A stretch of 64,000 nucleotides of DNA from JABAAI01 sp965261955 (GCA_965261955.1 CBDHEM010000071.1:1-64000); one strand, 5' to 3'; numbered from the stretch's first letter, positions 8,684 through 17,762 are shown. The notes: generated from the sequence alone by a model not told the origin. A program made the numbers and translations.

Positions 8684-8756
8684 TAATCACAGTTTGATCT
8701 GGCATTCTGCTGATAAGGAATATAAAAAGGAGGGCATAAATATATCAGATCAATTT
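8684..8756 (+). repeat. Dispersed repeat family 2, copy 1
   Basis: Contains TGGCATTCTGCTGATAAGG and ends with ATAAATATATCAGATCAA. The same blocks occur at 15600-15663 and 46623-46700. The function is unknown; it is likely the end of a decayed insertion element. Confidence 0.5.
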
Positions 8757-8941
8757 GTGATAATCGTTACAAATGGGACAAACTTCTTCGATTGTGGTCG
8801 TATTTTTTTCAGAAAGGAAAAGAAAAAATAAAGAACGAAAAGAGTATAACGATTATGAATACGAATTCAAAAAGGGGATATGAAAAAAAATTGTAGTGAA
8901 TTGAAAGTAAGTCATCACACAAAAATCATATTTATATTTAC
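8757..8941. other. Short intergenic region, nothing recognised
   Basis: AT-rich spacer between the repeat and the 3' end of the permease gene; no gene, hairpin or conserved motif seen. Confidence 0.3.
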
Positions 8942-10021
8942 CTAACGCTTAGCCATATAGACAAACACTAGGGAATATATTCCAATTGGTATCCAAGGAG
9001 CTAGGGCAGGATGGAAGATACCAGCTTTTGCCATACTATTGCTAAACGTGAAGCCAAGATAATAGATGAAAATAGCGATGCTACAAAAAATCAAAGATTG
9101 TACAAATGAATTTCCTCCACGACGCTTCCCATATTTAGCACTGATTGTACCAAGAAAACAAAGGAAGAGACACGTTAGGGGAAGCGAAAGTTGAGTGTGA
9201 AATTCGATGATATGCTTTTTCGCATCAATTCCACTTTTTTGGAGATTTTGTATTTCTTTATATAAACTTTGTAAACTGAGAGAGCTTGGCTCTTGGACAA
9301 TCTTTTCAAAAAAAGAAGGCCTTTCTGGTACACTGAGAGGCCAGGTCTCTTTATTATCTATTTGAGTGATTTTTATGTCTGAATCAAAGAAAAAGATACG
9401 GGCTTTTTTTAATATCCAAATTTCCTTTTTCAGATCAAAAGTCGCCTTGTCTGCCTCATAAAAACGTAGGGGGGTGTTGTTTTTGTCTAGGAGCAGGTAG
9501 CTAAAGCCATCTGTGCATTGTTTTGTTTTCCTGTTATAATAATTTATGTAATAAAAACCTTCTTCTCCTCGAAAATTTTTCGCTCGAATTTCTTTTTTTA
9601 AAGAACGATAACTACCTTTCATAAAAATACTTTTATAGTGATTTGCTTTCTCTTTTATGGCAGGCAGAAAAGAGGTACTCATCATTATTTTGGAAAAACC
9701 CAGAAAAAAACTAAGCAGAAGAGGAATGAGTATGGCTCTTTCCAGTGATCGGCCTGCCGCATAAACAGCTATCAATTCACTTTGTGTTTTGAATTGTGAA
9801 ATTGTATAGCAACTGCTGAACATCAGTGCTATAGGTAGAGCCAGATAAATTGTGTCAGGAAGAGAATAGAGTATAAAGAGATAAATATAGTGTATAGCTT
9901 GCGTAGAGCTAGAAGCAAAGAGAGTGAAACTTTCTGATATGATAAAGATGAAGGTTAGGGTGAATAAAGAAAAAGTTAGAGATTTTAAAAACGAATAACT
10001 TATATAGCGATCTAGGAGCAA
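8942..10021 (-). CDS. LptF/LptG family permease (YjgP/YjgQ)
   Basis: A 359-residue membrane protein with the architecture of the LPS-export permeases. Two N-terminal membrane helices carry the start MLLDRYISYSFLKSLTFSLF, and a motif-rich second pair (LPIALMFSSCYTISQFKTQSELIAVYAAG) follows. A periplasmic beta-jellyroll domain spans about 130-260, and the C-terminal helices include HTQLSLPLTCLFLCFLGT. LptF and LptG pair with LptB to pull lipopolysaccharide from the inner membrane, which implies an LPS-bearing outer membrane. Which of the two it is cannot be decided. It follows the lipid-kinase gene by 12 bp on the same strand. Confidence 0.85.
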   Translation of the reverse strand: MLLDRYISYSFLKSLTFSLFTLTFIFIISESFTLFASSSTQAIHYIYLFILYSLPDTIYLALPIALMFSSCYTISQFKTQSELIAVYAAGRSLERAILIPLLLSFFLGFSKIMMSTSFLPAIKEKANHYKSIFMKGSYRSLKKEIRAKNFRGEEGFYYINYYNRKTKQCTDGFSYLLLDKNNTPLRFYEADKATFDLKKEIWILKKARIFFFDSDIKITQIDNKETWPLSVPERPSFFEKIVQEPSSLSLQSLYKEIQNLQKSGIDAKKHIIEFHTQLSLPLTCLFLCFLGTISAKYGKRRGGNSFVQSLIFCSIAIFIYYLGFTFSNSMAKAGIFHPALAPWIPIGIYSLVFVYMAKR

Positions 10022-10033
10022 TTGTTTCTAACC

Positions 10034-10837
10034 CTAATAGGAAAAGGAGACTAACAAAGGAAGTGGAAAGCCTCCCATTACTCCACCAACAACAAGCCCC
10101 ACAGCACCAGCGATTGGAGAGATCAGGTTGTCATCAATAAAGCCATTTAGACGTGGTTTTGTTATGAATTCACTGATAGCTGCAAAAAAGGACCCGATGC
10201 ATAGGGAAAGCAAGATAGGATAGTTTATCCCTGTACCTTTCCAAAGGGCAAAGGGATTTGAAGAGCTATTTAGGGATGAGGGGAATAAATTTGATTGTAG
10301 CCATAGATACGCTATCCCCAGTCCAAAAGAAAATAAGAAAAAAGCGAAAAGTCCCTCTATAGATTTGGAATTTGAAAAGCGTATGTGCCCAAAGTGACCA
10401 CCGATGTAAGCGGCTAGAGAGTCGGCAATCATCAAAAAAATACAGGTGAGAAAAAAAAGAGTTTGGGGAAGAAAAGTTACCAACAGAAAACAAGCTAGTA
10501 AATAGCCAATGCTAGCACTGAATGTTTTTTCTTCTTCTTTCTTGAGTATAACCCGAAAGGTACTGAGAAAGAAATGATTGATTCTTTCATAGCGGAAACG
10601 GAGTATATCTAAAAGAAAAAGACTGATTGTTCCAGAAATAAAAATAATTTGGGCAAGAGGACGTAAGGGAAAGGGAAACCAAGTCAAGCTAGAAGCTTGC
10701 GAAGTGGCATTCATTTGGCTCTCTATTTCAAGGAGAATGGGAAAGACTAACCCTAAACTATGAAAAATCTTACGTTTTACGTTGATCTTTTTTTTCCCCG
10801 TCACTGTGCTCATTTTGTCAAAGTATATGGAGTGCAT
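10034..10837 (-). CDS. SEC59/DGK1/VTE5-family (dolichol/phytol kinase-like) membrane protein
   Basis: A polytopic membrane protein with the CTP-dependent lipid kinase features: KRKIFHSLGLVFPILLE near the N-terminus, IADSLAAYIGGHFG in the middle and KSIEGLFAFFLFSFGLG after it. Members phosphorylate polyprenols, phytol or diacylglycerol; the substrate here is unknown. The better start is probably the internal ATG at 10813 (MSTVTGKKKINVKRK), since the first eight residues add nothing conserved. It is in one transcription unit with the LptF/G-type permease, consistent with envelope lipid metabolism. Confidence 0.7.
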   Translation of the reverse strand: MHSIYFDKMSTVTGKKKINVKRKIFHSLGLVFPILLEIESQMNATSQASSLTWFPFPLRPLAQIIFISGTISLFLLDILRFRYERINHFFLSTFRVILKKEEEKTFSASIGYLLACFLLVTFLPQTLFFLTCIFLMIADSLAAYIGGHFGHIRFSNSKSIEGLFAFFLFSFGLGIAYLWLQSNLFPSSLNSSSNPFALWKGTGINYPILLSLCIGSFFAAISEFITKPRLNGFIDDNLISPIAGAVGLVVGGVMGGFPLPLLVSFSY

Positions 10838-11012
10838 GTAAATGCAAATAGTAAAGAATGGAGTTGATTGATTGGAGTAATGGAGCTATAAATCCTTTTT
10901 GACTCTAGCCTGTGCTATTCGTCCATATATTTGTTTTATACACTTGTTTTCCAAATCATATTTACAAAGTTACTTTTTAAATTCATCTATTGAATTTGTT
11001 CATGAGGGGGAG

Positions 11013-11118
11013 GGGACTGTTGTAAAATGCAGAAAAGTAAGAAAAATATACATCTAAAATGCCTTAAATCGGCGTTTCACAGCGTTCTATTTGTAATTCT
11101 TTACATTCCGCAAAGTCC
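11013..11118 (-). mobile_element. Small inverted-repeat element, copy D
   Basis: Opposite orientation to the other copies. Read on the minus strand it begins GGACTTTGCGGAATGTAAAG, contains GCCGATTTAAGGCATTTTAG and ends in ATTTTACAACAGTCC. It lies between divergent genes, 170 bp upstream of argD. Confidence 0.75.
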
Positions 11119-11290
11119 ATGAGAGAAAAGAGCCATATTCTGTATAGTTAGAAATAAGTATGAATTTTATATATGTATATTTGCGTCTGAAAAAAGGAGA
11201 CCGGTTTTATGAAATATTTGACATGCCGTGGCTATATAGAGATTATCCACATGGTTTGATTTTGTCGTTTTAATAAACGAAGATAGTTCT

Positions 11291-12493
11291 GTGAAAGAAA
11301 CACAAAAAAAAACAGATGCCTATGTACTCGATCTTGTAAACCGTGCTTCCATTACCTTTGAAAATGGTGAGGGGTCCTATCTGATTGATACAAATGGGCG
11401 TCGTTATTTAGATTTTTTATGTGGTGTCGCTGTAACCTCTCTCGGCCATAGTCATCCCGATATAGTTAGGGTTATACAAGAACAAAGTCAAAAATTGCTA
11501 CATGTTTCTAATCTCTTTTATATCCCTGAACAAGCCCAACTCGCCGAAGAACTTGTAAAGCATAGCTTCCCCAGTAAGGCCTTTTTTCTGAACTCAGGAA
11601 CAGAGGCGAATGAAGCGGCCTTCAAATTGTGTCGCTCTTATGGACAGAAAAGAAAGGGAGGCGCCTTTACCTTCCTTTCTCTGCAAAATAGTTTTCATGG
11701 TCGTACAGTTGCGTCTATGTGCTTGACTGGTCAAAACAAAATCTATTCTGGTTTTGGCCCTTTATTGGAAGAGGGGCATAAACACATACCTGCGAATAGT
11801 CTAGATGCTTTAGAGAAGGAGATAGAAGATAGCTATAAAAATAAAAAAGAAATTTGTGCCTTTTTTGTGGAGTTGATACAGGGGGAAGGCGGGATTTTTT
11901 CTTTGGATCATGATTACGTTTCTGCTGCTTATGAGTTGTGTAAACAGCATAACATTCTGTTTGTAGTCGATGAAGTGCAAACCGGTATGGGACGAACAGC
12001 TAGTCTCTTTTGTTATGAACATTATGGTATAGTACCGGATATTTTGATATTGGGTAAGGCTTTAGGCTCTGGCATTCCTATTAGTGCATTGCTTGTGAGT
12101 AATAGACATAAGCAATATTTAGAAAAGGGACAGCATGGAAATACCCTTGGTGGAAATCCCTTTGCGACGAGAGTGGCTCTGGAAACCTTACGTATTATGA
12201 AAAAAGAAGGTTTTTTAGAAAATGTAGAAAAACTTTCTCGTTATATTTTTGAAAGATTAGGTGAATTTCGAAAAAAATATTCAATCATTCGTGAGATTCG
12301 TGGCAAGGGATTTCATATAGGCTTAGGTTTTGAAAAAAGATCGGTAGAATTTGTAGAGCGTTGCCGAGAGGAAGGCCTCATATTAAATGCAACTATATGG
12401 GAAACTGTACGAGTGATGCCCCCATTGAATCTCAAGATAAAGGAAGCTGATGAAGGCCTTGCTATTATGGATAGAGTCTTTTCAAAACTCTAG
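11291..12493 (+). CDS. argD: Acetylornithine aminotransferase
   Basis: A 400-residue class-III PLP aminotransferase starting with GTG. Visible signatures are YLDFLCGVAVTSLGHSHPDI, NSGTEANEAAFKL, the VDEVQTGMGRTASLF block and the PLP lysine in ILGKALGSGIPISALLV. The N-terminal part and 400-residue length favour ArgD (arginine pathway: N-acetylglutamate semialdehyde to N-acetylornithine) over the longer omega-transaminases, but succinylornithine or ornithine transaminase activity cannot be excluded. It is followed 38 bp later by an esterase. Confidence 0.85.
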   Translation: MKETQKKTDAYVLDLVNRASITFENGEGSYLIDTNGRRYLDFLCGVAVTSLGHSHPDIVRVIQEQSQKLLHVSNLFYIPEQAQLAEELVKHSFPSKAFFLNSGTEANEAAFKLCRSYGQKRKGGAFTFLSLQNSFHGRTVASMCLTGQNKIYSGFGPLLEEGHKHIPANSLDALEKEIEDSYKNKKEICAFFVELIQGEGGIFSLDHDYVSAAYELCKQHNILFVVDEVQTGMGRTASLFCYEHYGIVPDILILGKALGSGIPISALLVSNRHKQYLEKGQHGNTLGGNPFATRVALETLRIMKKEGFLENVEKLSRYIFERLGEFRKKYSIIREIRGKGFHIGLGFEKRSVEFVERCREEGLILNATIWETVRVMPPLNLKIKEADEGLAIMDRVFSKL

Positions 12494-12531
12494 ACGCAAT
12501 TTAGAACTCGTATACAAAGGGAGATAGCACA

Positions 12532-13299
12532 TTGGAAAGAAGACAAATCGCTTCCTTAGATGTTTTAGAATTACGGGGTGATCCATCTGGTCCTATTGTA
12601 ATACTCTTTCATGGCTATGGCGCCAGCGCCCATGATTTGTCTCCCCTTCATAGAGAAATAGGAGAAATAGGAGAAATAGAACCATTGTCTAGGACTACTT
12701 TAGAAGATGTGCAAGGGAGGGATAAACAACTCTCCAAAATAAATTGGTACTTTCCCAATGGTTTTGTAAAGGTGCCCATTGCTCCGAATATGTACGGTCG
12801 AGCGTGGTTTCCTATTGATTTAGCTGCTCTTGAAAATGCCTTACGAGAGGGTAGGCATCGGGATGTCGCGTCTAGTTCTCCGGAAGGATTGGAAGAAGCC
12901 CAAGGTAAGGCAAGTGAGATGATTTTTCAGATAATGGAAGAGCATGGCGAAGAGTCTCGTAAAAAACTGATTATTGGTGGTTTTAGTCAGGGTGCTATGT
13001 TATCTACGCAAATTTGCTTACAATTAGAAGAGAAGTATTTTCAAAACTTACTAGTACTTTCGGGCACGCTTCTTGCCAGAGAAGAATGGACAAAGCTTGC
13101 CCAAAAGAAGTCCCAATTATCTTTTTTTCAGAGCCATGGGGAGAATGATCCTATATTACCCTTTTGTTTAGCAGAAGAGTTACACTCTATTTTATCACTA
13201 GGTGATGGGTCGCAGGGTAAATTTGTGTCATTCATGGGTGGACATGAAATCCCCTATTCGGTTTTACAAGCCTTGCGTGAGTTTCTTTTTTCGATTTAG
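12532..13299 (+). CDS. Alpha/beta hydrolase, carboxylesterase/phospholipase type
   Basis: A 255-residue protein with IVILFHGYGASAHDL (oxyanion region), GGFSQGAMLS (nucleophile serine in G-x-S-x-G) and a C-terminal SHGENDPILPF carrying the acid, with the His near FMGGHEIP. This is the carboxylesterase/lysophospholipase group. The start is TTG with AAGGGAG upstream. A short EIGEIGEIE tandem (9-bp units) lies at about residues 41-50 and looks like replication slippage. The substrate is unknown. Confidence 0.8.
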   Translation: MERRQIASLDVLELRGDPSGPIVILFHGYGASAHDLSPLHREIGEIGEIEPLSRTTLEDVQGRDKQLSKINWYFPNGFVKVPIAPNMYGRAWFPIDLAALENALREGRHRDVASSSPEGLEEAQGKASEMIFQIMEEHGEESRKKLIIGGFSQGAMLSTQICLQLEEKYFQNLLVLSGTLLAREEWTKLAQKKSQLSFFQSHGENDPILPFCLAEELHSILSLGDGSQGKFVSFMGGHEIPYSVLQALREFLFSI

Positions 13300-13891
13300 A
13301 CAGGGAAGCTGTACTGTCCAAAAATTAAAATGTCATACAGTACCCTCCCCGAATGGAGCCTTTATGGTTCGAGAGATGCAAAGTGCATGGACACTCTGCC
13401 ATTGGTAGCCATTGTGCAGACCTCGAACGCGTTGTCTGTTGAATATTTAATTCCAATAAGTAGATATTGGAGAAATAAGATGTATAATATAATTATTCTA
13501 TTTTGCGGTTGATTGTTTTCCTGTCTTGTAAACAAGTATTTTGCATATTTTGCTCTCAGAATGAAGTTGTTTAGGAGGGATAATATAACTTTTTTAGATT
13601 ATGATTTGGATAAACTAGTATCAAATACTTGTCCGTTGCGTAAAGTTTCAGCACTGATTTGTTTTTCACGATTATGCGAGAAAAAAATGTACAGATTTAA
13701 ATTTGTAGATTAGGACGCAGTGATTATGCTCCTACGATTGGATGAAAATGCTTGTTTTTACAGTTCTTCTATGATGGGGCTACATTGATGAGGTAACATT
13801 AAAATTGATGTATCTGGCCTTGCGTAATACATCTGAAAAATAGACTATACCAATTAAGAATTGAAATGCAACTCTGTAACAGTTTGCAATT
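13300..13891. other. Intergenic region, nothing recognised
   Basis: About 590 bases with several short open frames that lack ribosome sites and conserved features. I saw no tRNA cloverleaf or known structured RNA. Confidence 0.35.
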
Positions 13892-14131
13892 TTGTTTGAT
13901 GGGAGAATACCAATAGATTGGGTAGTCTACGGAATGGAGGAAGGTCTATTTACACAAAATGATTTACACACTCGAAAAATCACATTGAATGAAATATTGA
14001 CCGGTTCTTTGATAGGAAGTATGGGAACAATGGTTTGCCTAGATGAAAGTGATTGTTTGAAGATAGAGGCTATTGGGCCGGTAAAGATGGCTGAAGCCCA
14101 TTTGAATTTTAATACGATAAGCATTTTTTAG
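13892..14131 (+). CDS. Possible divergent HPr-like protein
   Basis: A 79-residue frame whose second half, GSLIGSMGTMVCLDESDCLK then IEAIGPVKMAEAHL, follows the HPr pattern around the regulatory serine and last helix (compare KSIMGLLMLALTPGSIVKIEANGP at 1876-2142). The histidine motif GIHARPA is missing, so it cannot be a normal phosphocarrier. The start is uncertain. It may be a diverged Crh-like regulator or a decaying duplicate. It lies directly upstream of the 5S rRNA gene. Confidence 0.35.
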   Translation: MFDGRIPIDWVVYGMEEGLFTQNDLHTRKITLNEILTGSLIGSMGTMVCLDESDCLKIEAIGPVKMAEAHLNFNTISIF

Positions 14132-14164
14132 TTACTCAGAAAATCAATTTTTTGCTCATGTCCC

Positions 14165-14292
14165 TGTTGGTGCTGATAGAGAAGGGGGTACACCTGTTTC
14201 CAGGTGTTTCCATCTCAAACACAGAAGTTAAGCCCTTCATTGCCGATGGTACGGCAAGGTTTTCTTTGTGGGAGAGTAGGACGGTGCCTACA
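14165..14292 (+). rRNA. rrf: 5S ribosomal RNA (solitary, with about 10-nt insertion)
   Basis: The conserved 5S blocks are present in order: GGTGCTGATAGAGAAGGGGG, ACACCTG, CACAGAAGTTAAGCCCTTCA, TGCCGATGGTA and GTGGGAGAGTAGGACGGTGCC. The 5' TGTTGGTGCT can pair with the 3' GGTGCCTACA as helix I. Compared with the usual CACCTG-CCCAT-GAACACAG loop, there is an extra segment, so that CACCTG-TTTC-CAGGTG forms a small hairpin; the total of 128 nt is about 10 longer than usual. No 16S or 23S sequence is next to it, as in bacteria with unlinked rRNA genes such as Leptospira. Confidence 0.85.
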
Positions 14293-14336
14293 TTGCTATT
14301 ATATTTACTGTGAAGGGTACTGTGAAGGGAGATATT

Positions 14337-14819
14337 TTATTTTTTTTTGTGTTTGCAGAGGCCTTTTTTGTGTAGCATTTGGCATGTGCCATAGAGGTTT
14401 AGTGAATGGTTGGCTAGAGTAAAGCCGAGTTTCTTTGCAACCTGAAGTTGTATATCTTCGATTTTTTTATCGTAAAACTCATCTATGCGACCACAGTCTA
14501 TACAAATAATATGATCGTGGTGTTCTCCCGCTTGAACATGTTCGTAAAATTTAGCACTTTGTCCAAAATGATGCTCTGCTAGAAGTCCAGCTTCTACCAT
14601 TACAGATATAATACGGTAGGTAGTTGCTCGAGAAATTTTATCCTGCACCTTTTTGAGGTTTTCTATCAAATCATCTGCAGTAAAGTGTGAATCTATTTCA
14701 AAAATCTGATTAGCTACAAGGGCTCTTTGATTTGTAAATTTCAGTCCCTTTTTCCGAAGATAATCGGAAAAATAATCTAGGCGCCTGCTGGCTTCCGGTT
14801 GTGATTTAGATGAATGCAT
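14337..14819 (-). CDS. Fur family metalloregulator
   Basis: A 160-residue Fur/PerR-type repressor. The winged-helix N-terminal domain runs LRKKGLKFTNQRALVANQIF and ISRATTYRIISVMVEAGLL. The metal-binding and dimerisation domain contains EHHDHIICIDCGRIDEF and the final HSLNLYGTCQMLHKKGLCK. Only one of the two Cys pairs of the classical structural zinc site is clearly present near the HIICIDCG motif. Whether it senses iron, peroxide, zinc or manganese is not decidable from sequence. A perfect palindrome 43 bp upstream of the start may be its own operator. Confidence 0.9.
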   Translation of the reverse strand: MHSSKSQPEASRRLDYFSDYLRKKGLKFTNQRALVANQIFEIDSHFTADDLIENLKKVQDKISRATTYRIISVMVEAGLLAEHHFGQSAKFYEHVQAGEHHDHIICIDCGRIDEFYDKKIEDIQLQVAKKLGFTLANHSLNLYGTCQMLHKKGLCKHKKK

Positions 14820-14861
14820 TTATATAGTTTTATGTTTATTATAAATAAATTTGCGTGATCC

Positions 14862-14879
14862 TAACTTTATATAAAGTTA
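14862..14879. promoter_or_regulatory. Candidate operator palindrome upstream of the Fur-family gene
   Basis: TAACTTTATATAAAGTTA is a perfect 18-bp palindrome, 43 bp before the start codon of the minus-strand regulator. AT-rich dyads of this size are typical for Fur/PerR boxes, and these regulators often control themselves. The exact consensus does not match classical Fur or PerR boxes, so the assignment is by position and symmetry only. Confidence 0.45.
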
Positions 14880-15320
14880 AAGTGAATGCACTGTATGAAG
14901 TAATCAACAAAAAGACAAGTGGTTTTCTTATTTTAAAATGTGTTTTTGCCAGGCTTCAAGTCTAAACTACCGCTTACGTCTGATTTTCAGTTCTATTTTC
15001 GATTAGTAGAACTGTAGAACAATACCAATACAAGTAGATTTCTTTGATTTAGAAAAAATTTATTTTATAGCGATTTTTCTCAGATTGAGGCTTTTTTCGG
15101 CAACGCATTGATTATGCCTGATGTTGGATGGGGTATAAGTAATTTTCATAGAGCATTCAAAAAAAGGAGTACCTACTATGTTGTGTAGGCATCTACACTT
15201 AAAAGGCAGAGGGAGAGATTATGGGTTTGTTGCAAAATGTAGAAAAGTACGAGAAAAGATATGAGACTGTAAATTATTTTGTATAAATAGTTTGTACTCT
15301 AAAACCCAAAAAGAGGAGTA
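14880..15320. other. Intergenic region, nothing recognised apart from a possible element end
   Basis: AT-rich sequence without credible genes. GTTTGTTGCAAAATGTAGAAA near 15226 resembles the left end of the small inverted-repeat family, but the rest of that element is not present. Confidence 0.3.
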
Positions 15321-15324
15321 GATT

Positions 15325-15599
15325 ATGAGTAAACGTTCAGCGAAAAGAAGAACGTGTTTGCAGTGCAAGTATAAAAAAAACTGAAGCTATCTTGGATGAA
15401 TTGCTCCAAGAAAGAAAGAAAGAAAGAAAGAAAGATCATAGGTGAGAATGGTCTGTTAAAATAGCTAACAAAGAGCTGCATTGGGCGAGTGGTACAAAGA
15501 GAATTCAGTTATTACTTGGGTTATGAAAGGCATGACCCATCTGGAAAAAATTGTGATAATTCTCGTAACGGAATGAGCCGCAAAAAAAATATAATAGTC
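15325..15599 (+). pseudogene. Decayed IS256-family transposase, N-terminal part
   Basis: The ATG at 15325 starts MSKRSAKRRTCLQCKYKKN and soon stops. In shifted frames the sequence continues as KTEAILDELLQERKKERKK, IGENGLLK and LGYERHDPSGKNCDNSRNGMS. These are the N-terminal blocks of IS256/mutator-type transposases (xxLGYxKHDPxGxNSGNSRNG). At least two frameshifts are present and the catalytic part is gone. A pentaplet AAAG run inside it probably caused one shift. Confidence 0.65.
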
Positions 15600-15663
15600 A
15601 TAATTTATTCTGGTATTCTGTCGGTGAAGAATAGAAAAGAGAGGACATAAATATATCAGACCA
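15600..15663 (+). repeat. Dispersed repeat family 2, copy 2
   Basis: TTATTCTGGTATTCTGTCGG followed by GGACATAAATATATCAGACC; the same arrangement as at 8684-8756 and 46623-46700. It directly follows the IS256 remnant, which suggests the family derives from the inside or end of that type of element. Confidence 0.45.
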
Positions 15664-15741
15664 AGCAAAGTTGATAAAATATGTGCTTGTCACAACTTGA
15701 TCTTACAAAATGCTTTTTATTTATCTTGCTGTCTCCCTTTG

Positions 15742-15774
15742 CCTTTTTGATCATATCCTTATTGATCAAAAAGG
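15742..15774. repeat. Perfect 12-bp inverted repeat (hairpin)
   Basis: CCTTTTTGATCA and TGATCAAAAAGG are separated by 9 bases. No long T run follows on either strand, so a rho-independent terminator is possible but not supported; no gene ends close by. Confidence 0.6.
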
Positions 15775-15880
15775 ATAGAAAGTTTATTTTCTTGGTATTC
15801 TACCCATTCATGTTCGCAAACAGGCACCATTGAGCCGCCAATTTGACAATACAGGCGCTCTAGTTTAGGCTGACTTGCCT

Positions 15881-15948
15881 CCATCTGAGTATGTTCACCA
15901 TCTGGGTATGTTCACCATCTGGGTATGTTTACCATCTGGGTATGTTTA
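15881..15948 (+). repeat. Tandem repeat, four units of 17 bp
   Basis: Unit CCATCTGGGTATGTTCA with single-base variants (GAGT in unit 1, TTTA in units 3 and 4). Noncoding; likely replication slippage. Confidence 0.8.
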
Positions 15949-16394
15949 CCATGTTTTGAAATCATCAGACAGAGAAAAACCTCTTGTTTGTTTATAAGAG
16001 TAGGGTCATTCGCCTGTGCTGTTTTGAGTACCATATTTTGAGATAATGGATACCTTCGCTTCTATCAAGCTATTCGTAAATATGATTGAAGGGTATTTGA
16101 GCAGATAGGTAACAAATTTGTTTTTGAAGTAAGCCACAGACTTTTTGCTTTGAGAGTCATAAATGCTTTTCCAGAGAGAGGATATTTCCAGAGGATAGTC
16201 CGTATACTCGTGTTTAGCGTTGTTGAAGTTATAGTACAAAAAATTTTGATGACAAAGCAATGCTTGGTGCCGCTGGAATTGGGAACAAGTACATAGAATA
16301 AAATTCAAGAATGAACAATATGGATAAAATACTCTAAAATTGGACTCTTGCAACTGCTATTTTCAATAGTCAAGTCATACGGATACTTCGTTTT

Positions 16395-17317
16395 TCACTT
16401 TTTTATGGGGTCACCTTCATGGTGGGCGAAAGACAGCATGCGTTGGCATTCCGCTTCTGAAAGACCGGTCATAGAAGAAATTTGAGATATGGAATGGCCG
16501 TTAGCGTACATCTTTTTAAAAATTTCTGCTTTACCTTCTGCCTTACCTTTGGCTTCACCTTCCGCTTTGCCTCTAGCCTCTGCCTTTTCCAATTCAGGCA
16601 AAACATATTTTGTGATGTCTGCAACTGCCCCCATATTTAACATCCTCCCTTCAAAGGTAACTAACCTAGTTTTAAGCCCTTCTTCTAGTATGTCGACGAT
16701 TTTTTTATCATTAACCAGTCCTTTTCTTACATCGGCTGGCATGGTAATTTTCTTCTTATCCTTAACAAACTCTGACAAGAAAATACCATCCAGACTGTCA
16801 TTTAGCGGAGTTTCCTCAATGTTTAAAATATAAACCTTAAATGCTTGGTAGTCGATCACATAGCGTCCTTTTACTCGTTGAGATACTTTGTTTGTAGTCT
16901 CACTTAAAAACTTCGATGGTTTTGTGATACTATCAGGCTAACGGTACTGTTGGCTTCATTTGCTTTCTTTTCCAAATTCAAATAGCTTTGATGATAGATC
17001 ATGGCATCTCGAATATCCGAAATAGAAAAGCGATCACGAAAAGACTTATAACTGACTAAATTATATTTCTGGAAATAATCTAAAAGATGAAACTTCTTGT
17101 GCATGGCATGTTTTGCCCGCATTCCAAGGAGGGGCTGTTGTGAAGCTCCTCCCCCTTCCTCTCCACCTCCCTCGATAATCAATACATCCAGGCGTCTAGG
17201 CTGTTTGAATAACTCGACTTCTGTTAGTACCTGACAACCTAACGCCTCAAAAAACTCAGTGCATTGTACCTTAAAGAAGGTATCCAGAGTTAGGGTTATC
17301 TTCTGATTCGTGGCCAT
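16395..17317 (-). pseudogene. Rpn-type PD-(D/E)XK nuclease/transposase-like gene, frameshifted copy
   Basis: This is a near-identical copy of the intact gene at 17763-18677, broken into two frames near 16904. Where the intact copy has GGTTTTTGTG (plus strand) this one has GGTTTTGTG, a one-base loss in a short homopolymer. The N-terminal part has LTLDTFFKVQCTEFFEALGC and FKQPRRLDVLII (acidic residue of the nuclease fold). The C-terminal part has the GKAEGKAEGKAE repeat and the helix-turn-helix-like GHSISQISSMTGLSEAECQR. Rpn proteins promote recombination and are often annotated as putative transposases. The upstream flank of at least 120 bp is duplicated too. Confidence 0.75.
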
Positions 17318-17634
17318 GATAACTATAGGCGAATCACATCTTATGAACGCGAGACTGCAAATTAGTGTCTCTTATGTTTTATAAACGTTTCCAAATCTCA
17401 TTTGACTATAATTTTGATGAAATACTGTATTGCCTTTTTTTTTAGACTTGAATTTACAGTCTTTACTACAAATCCAAATTCATCTTAGAAATATAGTCAA
17501 CCCAAACAAATGAAAACTGTACCATAAATAGATAAATATAAAAAACTTCAGATGCAAATGGTACAAAAACAAATCGATAGCAAGAGGGATCCACGATACG
17601 CATATCCTCTTTACGAAGTATTGGGGATGATGAA

Positions 17635-17755
17635 GGGACTGTTGGGAAATGAAATGTAAAGAAGTGTAAATCAAACTTTATAAAATGTCGATTTAAGGCG
17701 TTCTATACAGGTATTTCTCTTGTTTTTTTATGTTTTGTGTTTTTGTAACAGCACC
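17635..17755 (+). mobile_element. Small inverted-repeat element, copy E
   Basis: Begins GGGACTGTTGGGAAATGAAA, contains GTCGATTTAAGGCGTTCTAT and ends TTTGTAACAGCACC. It lies between the two Rpn-type genes, 8 bp from the 3' end of the intact one. Confidence 0.7.
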
Positions 17756-17762
17756 TCTATTT

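Noticed and set aside
13202..13713. Several plus-strand open frames after the esterase gene
   Set aside because: Overlapping frames without conserved features or start signals; the first overlaps the esterase in another frame.
15742..15774. Transcription terminator
   Set aside because: The hairpin is perfect but has no U tract on either strand and no gene ends nearby, so it is listed only as an inverted repeat.
16006..16353. 115-residue minus-strand open frame
   Set aside because: No ribosome site, no family resemblance, Cys/Tyr-rich random-looking composition; probably non-coding AT-rich sequence beside the Rpn pseudogene.
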